A stretch of DNA of 52,489 nucleotides from the IMG/VR virus record IMGVR_UViG_3300042864_000595, positions 1 to 52,489 of that record; one strand, written 5' to 3'. The translations under genes were made by a program, and so were the position numbers. Positions 43,685 to 52,489 of this stretch are shown piece after piece (the stretch's first letter is position 1; every line of letters starts with the position of its first letter). Under the pieces are notes generated by a model, which was not told the origin of the DNA, made no database searches, and saw only the letters and a program-made list of their open reading frames with translations. The stretch comes from a virus.

Positions 43685-46600
43685 TTAGCATTTAAAATTA
43701 TTAAAGAAATCATTTTTTAAATCATCAAGTGATATTGTATCTGCTGATGCTTCATCTTCCCATTTGGCAAGTTGTTCAAAATCAGATAACTGACCATCTG
43801 TAACAGCCATACTTTCTGTCAAGTGACCTAATTCTTCTTCAGAAGGAACATATGGTTCATCTTCTTTAGGCATATTATTTATTAATTCTTCACTCATTGC
43901 ACTATCATTAAAGTCTTTGATACTCATAGTAAAAGTTTTATTATTACCAGGACCAACATTAGATACAGTAACTGTTTTAGCCATAGGGTCAAAACTATCT
44001 ATTTTAACTCTATATCCTTGAGCAACTTGTTCATCTTTTACCGGTGCTGTAAAGATATAAATTTCTCCGGTTTTTAAAACTATATTTCCTGTTTCATCAA
44101 ACAATAATGAGGCGCGGGCATCAAGTTGTTCCTTAAGCATATTGTATGATTCTTCACTCAATTTAGGTTTAGCCTTATCAAGTTCAGCATACAATTCAAG
44201 AATCTGCTCAAATGTATCTTCCTTAATGGAATCTTCTATGTTTTCATCTTCTATTGCTGTTTCTTGAACAGGTTCAATAGTGTTTGTTTCTGTGACATTT
44301 TTGCCTGGCTTTCTTTGCTTTTGACTTTCAGTTTGTTTAACTGTTCTTTTGGCAGGCTCATTAGCACTAACTTCTGTAAATTGTTCATTGTATCCTTCAT
44401 ATAAAAGTGTATTAATAATTTCAAGATTATCTAATCCTTTAGCATAAATTTCATCTGACTGTCTAGTGTATAATTTAGTCATGCTAATTATAGCATCTGT
44501 CACCCATAAATCTACAGCTAGTCTTTCTGAATCATTTAGTTCTTGTTTACTATAGAGTTTACTTAAACCAGATTCAACAGTTTCATTCCAGTTTTTATTG
44601 TACACTCCTTCAAGAAGTTCAAGTTTTTGATGAGCTGCAGGATCATTAGCTTTTAGATTATTCATTGTTTCTGCATAATCAACATCTTCTAGTTCCTCAA
44701 CTTCAGTTATGAAATCAGTTTTATTTCTTTCAATTTCAACAGCAACAAGTAATCTTTCATTTTTAATAACTTGTTCTGGTTTATTTTCCGGACTTAAACC
44801 AATTACATTACCTGACTCATTTACTCTAATCTCATATGTAGTACCATCAACAGTAACAGAATTTTCACTATTGATTGTAACATCATACTTAGGTGTATAG
44901 AACTCTCCTTCAAAGTAGTCAATACCAAGATCACTTAAATTTTCTGAAGCTGTAGTATCTAATTCAATAACAGTAGATTCTGACTCAAGTACATATCTTA
45001 CACCCTCTTTATTTACTGTGTAAGGCTTACCATTATAATATACTGTTTTACCTATGGCATCTTCTATTGTTACTACTGCTTTCCTTATAGGGGCAGTTGA
45101 TGATTTACCGCTTGGTTTTGCCTGACCAGCATTGGCAAGTTTGTTCATAAAGTCATCAACAAACTCTCTTTCTTCTTCAGGGATTGAAACTTCTTTTTTA
45201 ACAGTAAGCTTTGGTCTTTTACTACCTGGCACTCTTCTTACAGGAATAAGTTTTTGCATGAAATCTTCAATACTTATGTTTTCATAAACATTGGTTCCTT
45301 CTTTCTTAACCTGAATCATGTTTGTAGGATCTAATCCAATTGTGTAAGCTTCACTGCCTTCATCTCCAATAACTTCTTCACCCGTAAACATAGATGGATT
45401 AGTTGGTTTACCTGCAGATACAATATAACCTTTACTATCAAAGCCAATCTCAATAGGTAAAATTTTAACTCCAAATTGTTGACCAGACATGTCTTCTGCA
45501 AGATTTGCATATCCCACTTGTTGTAAAGTATTTTCTAACTGTTTCTTAAATGAATCAGTTCCTATAGTTTTATAGTTAAACCATTTTCTTACTTTACCTG
45601 TTTTTAAATCTACAATAAATTTGTTTCCTTTACGGTCAACAATGATCATATCAATTTCACCAGCTACCGGTGGAAGTTTTTTACCATCAGCATCTACTAA
45701 ATCATTAGCATGTACAATAAGATTTTTGGTAAAAATATAGATCTCACCAGCATCAGCTCTTCTTTTAAGCTCAGTAAGGTAACCTGTTTCATCATCAAAC
45801 AAAGCGTCATATGCTTCTTTGCTCATCTTCTTAGGATCCCACTTAGGTTTTACAGAAGTTGCTGTATCAAGATAATCTTTAAGCATAGGGTCAATTATGT
45901 TACCCGCATCTCTAGATTCTTCATATGCATTTTCCTTAACAGTATTTAAGATAAAAGACTTAATATTGTCTGATGTCATTTCAAATGGCTCATCAAACTT
46001 ACCAGCCTCTTCATCTTTGATAGCTTGTTCTAATTCTACTTTCTGTTTCTGCAAGCTTGCAAGACGGTCTTTATCTTTTACTGAAGCTAATTTATTTTCA
46101 ATATCACTTAACTGAGATTTTAGTTTAGAAATATATCTCTGAATCTTTTTAGACTTAGTGCCATCTGTTTTAATTAATGTTTCTAACTCATCTCTTACTA
46201 CATCTACTGTATAATTATTTGTATTTACACCAGGTAAGTCAGCAGCTACTAAAGCTTCTATGAACTCATTAATCAAATCTTGGTCTAATTCTCTATCCTC
46301 AGCAAGCGCTGCACCAATAGTCTCATCATAAAGATCCATAAGATCTTTTTCTCCAGTGTATCCATAAGTGTCATGACCAGCTTTAATTCTGTTTGACATT
46401 CTTTCATGTACCTCACCATCTATAATGTAGTTTCTTTTAGTCTGAACAATATCTTCTTTTCCAGCAAATAGCTCTTGTACTTCCTGGATGGATTTCTTCA
46501 TTGCTTCAGGTCTAGCGGACTCAACTCCTTCCTTAACTGCCTTATCAAATTCTGCTCTAGCATCATCTATAAGATCATCATACTTAGTATTGATTTCATC

Positions 46601-49600
46601 TACCGCTTCTGTGTAATCCTTATAGGGTTGTGTTTCCTCATAGTTAGGAATCCCCTCCATTGCTGTTCCATCTACAAATGATTGAAGAACTTCTATTCTT
46701 TTTTCTAGTAATGGTTTAAGAATTAATACATTAGAGGCAGCTTCCATAGCTTCTTCTTCTTCAGCATCAGTAAACTTTTCAGCTAAGTCAGCCATTTCAT
46801 TTACAGAATCTTCATCACTAAACAAATCTTCTTTGGCCATGTTATACTCTTGTGGAGTAAACATGTCATTTTCTGTAGCAAGATCAAATACTGCTTCTAT
46901 CTCAAGATGATTATCTGAATCTAATTGTTTAATTGCTTTTTTGACAAGTTCTAATTCCTCAGCTGCTTCCTCCGGTGTCATGTCAGCATCAAACATAGCT
47001 TTATCACGCATCTCATCAATCTCTTCTTGAGTATAACCCAATAGATCTTTTAAGCTTTGGTCATATTGATTTTTGACAGTTTCTAATTCACCTTCTCTTT
47101 GATTGTTATAATTATCAATTGTTCTTTCAAGCTTCTGCTCTTCTGTACTTTTTGGTCTAGGAGCATTAGTTGTCTCAGCATTTTTAGCTAGATCAAAATA
47201 CTCAATATACTTATCATAGATGTAACTGTCTTTATTGATAATTCTTTTGTTTACTTGATCAACAAAGTATGTAGGTAACTTAGAATTATCTTGGCACCAT
47301 TCAGCAAACTCTTCTAAGTCAACATAAATTCCTTTTTCAGCTAATTCTTCAAGAAGTGTATTTCTTTGAATAGCTGTCATAGAATTATTAATCAACTCAT
47401 CATAATGGTCTTGTCTGTTATTATACAGCTTCTTCATCCATTCAAAGTTTCTTTGAACATGTTCATAGAAATCTTCTGGACTATTAAGAATATTTATGAA
47501 TTTATTAAGACGCATGTTCTCATCTCTAAGAAGATGTGTATCAGCCAGTATTTCAAAAATATCATCAAATCCTCCGGCATCATCTAATTGTCTACCAAGG
47601 TTTGCTTTATTTTCTTCTGAACCTGCAAGAGTATCTAACAAATCTCTAAAACTTGTTTTATAACTTTCAAAAGGATGTAATCCTTCATCTTCAAATTCTT
47701 TTGTAACCTGGTCAACAGCTTTGACTTGTGCCTCATTAGCAGAAATACCCTCAGTTTGCATTATGCTCATTTGAGCATTCATGATTCTTTTAAAGAAATC
47801 TACAGTAACACCTGATTGTTCTTTCTGAAAATTTGTTAATTTATCAAGAAGATCTTTTTGTTTTTCATATTGTTCTTTAGCTTCTGGTGTTGCAGCATTT
47901 TTAGAAAGTTCAATCTCTGTACGGAGCATTGCTATTTCCTTAGTCAATCTTGCAGGATCAGTAATAGTTGCAATCTCTGAAAATCTTGAATTTTGTATTA
48001 CAGGAATAGATGATAATTTACTATACATCTGATCTAACCTTTCAGCATTATTGTCAAATGCAGATCCCATGAATACTAAATTGTCAATACCTGCAAGGTA
48101 GGCTTCATTATACACTTCAGCCATTTCTTTCTCCGGAGTATCATCCTTAAAGTTTGCAGGATTTACAACATGTGGAAATTTATTTTTAGTATACTGCCAT
48201 CTAGCAGCAATTGTTTTAGCATTAGCAATAGACTTATCAATATTCAATAGAGCTTTTTGACCTTGTCCTGGTTGCAATCTCCATGCTTGTTCTAACTCTT
48301 CTGGAGTAGCTTGTTTGTATCCTTCATAGTTCTTAAGAAACATATCAAATGTTCCTGTTCTTAAAGATGTTCTTACAGCAGATTGAAAAGCTGCAAAGCT
48401 AGTATCTTTTGCTTCTTTAGTTGTAGCGCCTTCAGGATCATCAGCAACTTTACCAGCAAGCATTTGTGTTGTATAGTTAGTAAGTCTTGGATCAAAAAAG
48501 TTTTTGGCTCCTTTATCCATTGTGTTTAATGCATCAACAATTGTATCAACCTCATCTTGTCTCTTTTGAATATACTCATCATAGTTATTACGGTGTTTGA
48601 AATACTTATTATACCCAACACTCATAAAATCTTTGACACCTCCAGGAATTCCAAGGATAGAACCCATTGCAAAACCTGAAGCAAATGTTTCAAGACCTTG
48701 TGCACTAATTTGTTTTTTCATGGCTCCGTTAAGAGTAGCCATAGAATATTCAAAATTTTGACGGTCTTTGTTTTTAAAACTATTTATGTAATAATTCTCT
48801 GTTGCATCTGATAAAACATCCTGTGCTGTTTCTTGAAAACCTTCTACAAGGTTAGCTTTGAAATAATTCAATGCTGTCTTACCATATGCTGCTGGTTTAG
48901 TAAATGCTTTTACTGCATTTCTAAGAGAAACTTTTTCAGCTGAATAGGCTAGTTCAGAAGCAACTTTTTTAGCTGGATCATATACTAATTGAAAAGGTCC
49001 AACTTTACCAACTGTTTTGCTGAATGTTGGAAGCCCTTTCATAAAACCTGCTCTTGCAATAGATGGAAAAGCAATGTTATTACTATAGTGTACAAGCAAA
49101 GTATTCTTCCAAGTGTTTTGATAACCTGCTACCTTTGCTTGTTTACGCATATCTTTTTGAAGCTCATCACTTGGAGCTACACCATACTTTTCATAGTACT
49201 TATTATAAAGTTCATCAAAAACTCTTTGTTCAGTAAAACCTCCTTCCAGTCTTCCTTCAGATAATGCAGCATTCATGTTTTTTACATCATGCCATAATGC
49301 TCCTACAGTTCTTGCACTTCTTGCAAGGTTACTAAGATCATCAGGATTTTTAAAAACATATTTCATTGCAGCCTCTGAAGTATTGCTGATAGGGTTTATG
49401 AAGTTACCCATAGATTTACCAGCATTTCCAAAAAGGTTTCTTACTTCAGATATCTTTTCAAACTTTTTAAGATTCATGGTCATCTTACCAAGATTCTTAC
49501 TCATATTAAATAAAGTACCTGGTAATTTTAGTAATGATCCAAAACCCTCAGCAAGTCCTCCTATAACCGCACCTGGAGCAGCACCAACACCTTCTCCACC

Positions 49601-50338
49601 TACTGCACCTACTGCAGCACCAATAAGAGCTCCTTCAACTACACTTTCTGCAAGTATACCAACTGAGTATGCGGCTGAGTTCTGTAAGTTAATCATGAAC
49701 CCGCCTATACCACCCTTAGTGGAATAACCAATAGCATTATACTCTTCATAGTCTCTAGCTTCTGCTATATCTTGACCAATGTCAGCTTGTCCAAGTAACT
49801 TGCCATATGAATGTAATGGTGCCATGAAACCAAGTTTCATCATAGGCCAAGCAGCCTGTGTAGCCATACGCTTCCAATCATCATACATAGTAGTGTTAGC
49901 ATTGAACCAAGTCTCATTATCTATCTCAGGACTGAATCCAATCTTATCATAAGTCTCTTGACCATATGCTTTGTATCTAGCTTTGTGTGCCCCTTTAGGG
50001 GAAGCATCATACCCATAGATTTTACTATAGGCATTGTTGTCTACATTAGTACTAATTCTAGCTTTAGTCTTTTGAAAAAGAGCATCAATCCCATCAAATT
50101 TTGGAGACTCAGTAGATTGAACACTCTTAGGATGATAAGGTGCTGAACCTGATGTACCATCCTTTACTCTTAAAGCAGGATTGTCTACATTAGCTCTTGT
50201 GTTAAGATTATTAATATCAAATGTTGGAGCAACAATTGGACGGTATAAATTAACTCCAATTTCTGCTGGAGCTATGAATTCACTTTTTTGAGTCAAGTTT
50301 TTTACACCTTCTTCTGGTACATTAGTTTCTTCTGCCAT
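43685..50338 (-). CDS. Giant virion-module protein with PD-(D/E)XK nuclease domain (2217 aa)
   Basis: Starts MAEETNVPEEG. A Gly/Ala-rich hydrophobic region lies at about 215-263 (VVEGALIGAAVGAVGGEGVG ...), suited to crossing or lining a membrane during ejection. A long acidic coiled part (about 1050-1350) follows. A Cas4/RecB-like nuclease core is then seen: E-I-D1563 in VAGEIDMIIV, D1577-L-K1579 in FIVDLKTGK, and QVGYANL with Gln/Tyr about 35 residues on. The C-terminal 500 residues are beta-rich and acidic. It lies directly before the RNA polymerase gene (five bases). It is probably an internal cargo or ejection protein carrying a nuclease. Whether the nuclease is active is unknown. Confidence 0.75.
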   Translation of the reverse strand: MAEETNVPEEGVKNLTQKSEFIAPAEIGVNLYRPIVAPTFDINNLNTRANVDNPALRVKDGTSGSAPYHPKSVQSTESPKFDGIDALFQKTKARISTNVDNNAYSKIYGYDASPKGAHKARYKAYGQETYDKIGFSPEIDNETWFNANTTMYDDWKRMATQAAWPMMKLGFMAPLHSYGKLLGQADIGQDIAEARDYEEYNAIGYSTKGGIGGFMINLQNSAAYSVGILAESVVEGALIGAAVGAVGGEGVGAAPGAVIGGLAEGFGSLLKLPGTLFNMSKNLGKMTMNLKKFEKISEVRNLFGNAGKSMGNFINPISNTSEAAMKYVFKNPDDLSNLARSARTVGALWHDVKNMNAALSEGRLEGGFTEQRVFDELYNKYYEKYGVAPSDELQKDMRKQAKVAGYQNTWKNTLLVHYSNNIAFPSIARAGFMKGLPTFSKTVGKVGPFQLVYDPAKKVASELAYSAEKVSLRNAVKAFTKPAAYGKTALNYFKANLVEGFQETAQDVLSDATENYYINSFKNKDRQNFEYSMATLNGAMKKQISAQGLETFASGFAMGSILGIPGGVKDFMSVGYNKYFKHRNNYDEYIQKRQDEVDTIVDALNTMDKGAKNFFDPRLTNYTTQMLAGKVADDPEGATTKEAKDTSFAAFQSAVRTSLRTGTFDMFLKNYEGYKQATPEELEQAWRLQPGQGQKALLNIDKSIANAKTIAARWQYTKNKFPHVVNPANFKDDTPEKEMAEVYNEAYLAGIDNLVFMGSAFDNNAERLDQMYSKLSSIPVIQNSRFSEIATITDPARLTKEIAMLRTEIELSKNAATPEAKEQYEKQKDLLDKLTNFQKEQSGVTVDFFKRIMNAQMSIMQTEGISANEAQVKAVDQVTKEFEDEGLHPFESYKTSFRDLLDTLAGSEENKANLGRQLDDAGGFDDIFEILADTHLLRDENMRLNKFINILNSPEDFYEHVQRNFEWMKKLYNNRQDHYDELINNSMTAIQRNTLLEELAEKGIYVDLEEFAEWCQDNSKLPTYFVDQVNKRIINKDSYIYDKYIEYFDLAKNAETTNAPRPKSTEEQKLERTIDNYNNQREGELETVKNQYDQSLKDLLGYTQEEIDEMRDKAMFDADMTPEEAAEELELVKKAIKQLDSDNHLEIEAVFDLATENDMFTPQEYNMAKEDLFSDEDSVNEMADLAEKFTDAEEEEAMEAASNVLILKPLLEKRIEVLQSFVDGTAMEGIPNYEETQPYKDYTEAVDEINTKYDDLIDDARAEFDKAVKEGVESARPEAMKKSIQEVQELFAGKEDIVQTKRNYIIDGEVHERMSNRIKAGHDTYGYTGEKDLMDLYDETIGAALAEDRELDQDLINEFIEALVAADLPGVNTNNYTVDVVRDELETLIKTDGTKSKKIQRYISKLKSQLSDIENKLASVKDKDRLASLQKQKVELEQAIKDEEAGKFDEPFEMTSDNIKSFILNTVKENAYEESRDAGNIIDPMLKDYLDTATSVKPKWDPKKMSKEAYDALFDDETGYLTELKRRADAGEIYIFTKNLIVHANDLVDADGKKLPPVAGEIDMIIVDRKGNKFIVDLKTGKVRKWFNYKTIGTDSFKKQLENTLQQVGYANLAEDMSGQQFGVKILPIEIGFDSKGYIVSAGKPTNPSMFTGEEVIGDEGSEAYTIGLDPTNMIQVKKEGTNVYENISIEDFMQKLIPVRRVPGSKRPKLTVKKEVSIPEEEREFVDDFMNKLANAGQAKPSGKSSTAPIRKAVVTIEDAIGKTVYYNGKPYTVNKEGVRYVLESESTVIELDTTASENLSDLGIDYFEGEFYTPKYDVTINSENSVTVDGTTYEIRVNESGNVIGLSPENKPEQVIKNERLLVAVEIERNKTDFITEVEELEDVDYAETMNNLKANDPAAHQKLELLEGVYNKNWNETVESGLSKLYSKQELNDSERLAVDLWVTDAIISMTKLYTRQSDEIYAKGLDNLEIINTLLYEGYNEQFTEVSANEPAKRTVKQTESQKQRKPGKNVTETNTIEPVQETAIEDENIEDSIKEDTFEQILELYAELDKAKPKLSEESYNMLKEQLDARASLLFDETGNIVLKTGEIYIFTAPVKDEQVAQGYRVKIDSFDPMAKTVTVSNVGPGNNKTFTMSIKDFNDSAMSEELINNMPKEDEPYVPSEEELGHLTESMAVTDGQLSDFEQLAKWEDEASADTISLDDLKNDFFNNFKC

Positions 50339-50343
50339 TGGTA

Positions 50344-52489
50344 TTAATATTTAAAGCCTGACCACTCTGGTTTTTTATAATATGTCTTAACATTTGCAAG
50401 TGCTTTTTGATTTCCTGTAGATTGAAATTTTCTAAACTGTTGCATGTTATGTTCATTTATTGTTTGAATAGTATTGAATATTTCATCTTGACTAGCATCA
50501 ATCATATTTCCTGATTTTTGAAAAGGCATGTAATCTTTTTTAATTGTTACAGTTCCATCATCATTAATCCAATTACCTGAAAAAGATATTGCATAATCTA
50601 CACCAGGAACATTTTTAACTTTAGCAATAGTATATTTTCCTGCACCTCCACCATGTTGATATTGCATTTGCCCAGAAGCATTAAGTATCTGTTCTGTTGG
50701 AGTAAGTTCATTCTCATTAATAAAGTCATTTGTCCATGCACTCTTTGGAGCAATAAAGCTAATACCGTTCTTTCTAATTTCTTTAATCTTAGCCCAATCA
50801 ACTGCACCAGCATCATCTTTAATATATTTTTTCAAAACATCTTGAGGTGGAACAATAATTAAAGCTCTAAGATTTGGATCTTCCAAAGCTACACTAGATC
50901 TTGCAATTTTAAAAGGAGCTGTTTTATTTTTTCCAGATGACATTTGCATTTCTCTAAGCATTGCTTTCATTTCTGCAGCATCTAAAGTTTTTTCATTAGC
51001 TGCATATTTAGTTAAACCACCATAAGTAACTGCATATTTTTCAGGATTTTGAGTAAATCTAATTCTGTTAATATCCGCCATACCTTGTTGAAAAGCAGTG
51101 AACCCTCCCCATCCTGGTTTACTTAAAATAACATCTTGAGCAGTAACATCATTTGTACCTAAAGCATATCTTCCATCTTTAGTTCTTACAATACCAGCAA
51201 AACTTTTAATACCTTCTGGACCTGTTTGATTAACAGCTTTTAAATAACCACCTGATAAAGTTTGATATAGGTTTTCTAAATCTATACCTGATCTTTTACT
51301 AAATGATGACACAGGTGAAGTACCTGAACCAGCACCAACATATGTTCCAACAGTACTTGTACCACTTGCAGACCATCTTTTATATTGAGTTTTATAACCT
51401 AGTTCTTTATCAATAAGTACAGCAAATTCATCATAGTTAAACTTAGCATGTGTTTTATTATATTTATTGTATGCATCAGCAATCTTAGCTTTAGTTTCTG
51501 GTTTGAGCCAAGCAAAAGATTCATTAGCAGTTAATGTTTTAACTAATTGTTTATTAATCTTAGTTTGATTTTCTTTGTTGATTATGTTTGCTTGGTCTCT
51601 ATAAATAACATATTTTTGAATTTGCATACCACTTTTATCATCATGATATGCATCAGCAATCCCATCACCTGTATTTTTAGAAGCCCATCCGTCCATAAAC
51701 TTTTTAAGTTTAATAACCTGATTGGTTTTTGTAAAGTTAAGAACAAACTTATCATTATTATTTTGATACTCATTCCATAGTTTATAGATTAACTTCTTAC
51801 CATCTTTAGTACCATATTTTGTTTTGGCTTCTTTGCTGTTTGGATCTAACCATGATAAAGCTTCCCAAGCATCTTTATTTGATATTGCATTATTATCAGC
51901 TAATTGTTTTAGTCTAAGCAGGTTATTACCAATATATGTTCCTGTTAAATTAGAAACAGTTTCATTATATGTATTGGCATTATGAGCCATTTTATTTATC
52001 TCATCACCAAATTGACCTGATGTAGAACCTAAAGTAATAGTATGAGGTGCTCCATCATTTTCTTGCATCTGGCCGTTTTTATCATACCAAATTGTACCAT
52101 CTGCAAGACCCTGTTTAATTCTATTATTTTCTATATCATATGCAGCTTTTAACTTCATCTCATCTTTTTTAAGTTGATGAGTATAGTCAATTCTTGCAAG
52201 AGCATTCTGATGTCTCATGTTCTCCAACCCTACAGGATTAGCAGACTTTTCAAGAACATAGTCTTTGTAAGCATATATATCAGCGGCACCAATAATATCT
52301 TGCTCAGCTAATATAGAAGCAGTACCTGCATCTACTTTTAATCTAGCAAGTTCCATATTACTAAAGTCAAGTACATTAGGGTCTCCTGTAACACCTGATG
52401 TAGCAATTGTATTATTTTTACCACCATTGATATCTTTATCAAGTTTTTCAGCATGATCAGCTACTGTCTCATCAATAGCCAATGCTTTA
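50344..52489 (-). CDS. Virion-module protein, 5' end outside the window (at least 715 aa)
   Basis: The frame is open to the right edge. The first possible start inside (TTG at 52482) is preceded by in-frame codons reading Lys-Ala, so the real start is probably beyond the window. The visible part is helical and charged, with a Thr/Ser/Gly-rich stretch (SASGTSTVGTYVGAGSGTSP) near the middle and a beta-rich C-terminus ending PEWSGFKY. No catalytic motif recognised. It ends five bases before the 2217-residue start. Probably another structural or cargo protein of the same late operon. Confidence 0.65.
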   Translation of the reverse strand, partial: KALAIDETVADHAEKLDKDINGGKNNTIATSGVTGDPNVLDFSNMELARLKVDAGTASILAEQDIIGAADIYAYKDYVLEKSANPVGLENMRHQNALARIDYTHQLKKDEMKLKAAYDIENNRIKQGLADGTIWYDKNGQMQENDGAPHTITLGSTSGQFGDEINKMAHNANTYNETVSNLTGTYIGNNLLRLKQLADNNAISNKDAWEALSWLDPNSKEAKTKYGTKDGKKLIYKLWNEYQNNNDKFVLNFTKTNQVIKLKKFMDGWASKNTGDGIADAYHDDKSGMQIQKYVIYRDQANIINKENQTKINKQLVKTLTANESFAWLKPETKAKIADAYNKYNKTHAKFNYDEFAVLIDKELGYKTQYKRWSASGTSTVGTYVGAGSGTSPVSSFSKRSGIDLENLYQTLSGGYLKAVNQTGPEGIKSFAGIVRTKDGRYALGTNDVTAQDVILSKPGWGGFTAFQQGMADINRIRFTQNPEKYAVTYGGLTKYAANEKTLDAAEMKAMLREMQMSSGKNKTAPFKIARSSVALEDPNLRALIIVPPQDVLKKYIKDDAGAVDWAKIKEIRKNGISFIAPKSAWTNDFINENELTPTEQILNASGQMQYQHGGGAGKYTIAKVKNVPGVDYAISFSGNWINDDGTVTIKKDYMPFQKSGNMIDASQDEIFNTIQTINEHNMQQFRKFQSTGNQKALANVKTYYKKPEWSGFKY

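Noticed and set aside
49275-49727. 150-codon plus-strand ORF antisense to the 2217-residue gene
   Set aside because: Its Pro/Ala-rich stretch is the mirror of the Gly/Ala-rich membrane segment on the minus strand.
1-52489. Alternative genetic code (TAG or TGA recoded), as known for some crAss-like phages
   Set aside because: TAG, TGA and TAA all serve as terminal stops at tight gene junctions (for example TAG at 2610, TGA at 873, TAA at 11237), and the giant frames are free of all three. The only internal stop is the TAA in the polymerase.
1-52489. tRNA genes, CRISPR arrays, insertion sequences, integrase and attachment sites
   Set aside because: None was recognised by eye. There are no regular direct repeats with spacers, no transposase or integrase motifs, and gaps are too short for most RNA genes. 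A tRNAscan or repeat search would be needed to exclude them.

Overview
The window looks like about half of the genome of a crAss-like phage (tailed dsDNA phage of Bacteroidota hosts). Four things support this. The DNA is AT-rich and tightly packed, with genes that overlap by ATGA or TAATG. Starts are preceded by A-rich stretches rather than clear Shine-Dalgarno sites, and a few sites match the Bacteroidota -33/-7 promoter (TTTG / TANNTTTG). The replication set is of crAss type. The right half encodes giant virion proteins, one with the DxDxD signature of the crAss-like virion RNA polymerase. No database search was run; family names come from motif recognition.

Layout. (1) 1-3534 (+): a chain of very small genes, several of them exported, lipidated or membrane-anchored. 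(2) 3560-6622: an HNH homing-type endonuclease with its own promoter, a metallophosphoesterase, small conserved phage genes, and one isolated minus-strand gene (6308-6622). (3) 6645-12699 (+): nucleic-acid module with uracil-DNA glycosylase, a possible helicase loader, DnaB-like helicase, Sak4/RecA-like ATPase, an SSB-like protein, Toprim primase and a GIY-YIG nuclease. (4) 12707-14012 (+): a LAGLIDADG homing endonuclease with its own promoter, then a stand-alone NUMOD-type DNA-binding protein. (5) 14020-16038 (+): small proteins (DUF6878-like, DUF6915-like and others). (6) 16035-26527 (+): a VWA/metallopeptidase-like protein with a MoxR-type AAA+ ATPase, a PD-(D/E)XK exonuclease, a family B DNA polymerase interrupted by one in-frame TAA, a DUF932-like protein, a MazG-like pyrophosphohydrolase and small genes. 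Five intrinsic terminators punctuate blocks 3 to 6. (7) 26552-52489 (-): a convergent virion module with a 46-residue very basic protein, proteins of 1143, 307, 4211 and 2217 residues, and the end of another of at least 715 residues.

How they fit together. Plus-strand genes look like early and middle functions (host takeover, replication, recombination, nucleotide hygiene). Minus-strand genes look like late, virion-packaged proteins delivered with the DNA. The 4211-residue protein carries an HExxH motif (about 868), a candidate first barrel lysine (K2198), the catalytic DFDVD (2533-2537), and then a C-terminal string of three unrelated enzyme or ligand domains: NADAR (about 3484-3623), SLOG/YpsA-like (about 3640-3830) and an AlkB-like 2OG-Fe(II) dioxygenase (about 3895-4140). 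My main hypothesis is that this tail is an injected, polymerase-tethered kit that repairs modified bases or blunts NAD/ADP-ribose-based defence. The 2217-residue neighbour carries a Cas4/RecB-like nuclease domain.

The other notable feature is the DNA polymerase. A single TAA replaces what looks like a Tyr codon between the palm and the thumb, and the downstream 163 codons stay open but contain no ATG. This is readthrough, a nonsense mutation or a sequence error. No tRNA, CRISPR array, integrase or terminase/portal/capsid gene was recognised here; the capsid and tail genes presumably lie beyond the right edge.
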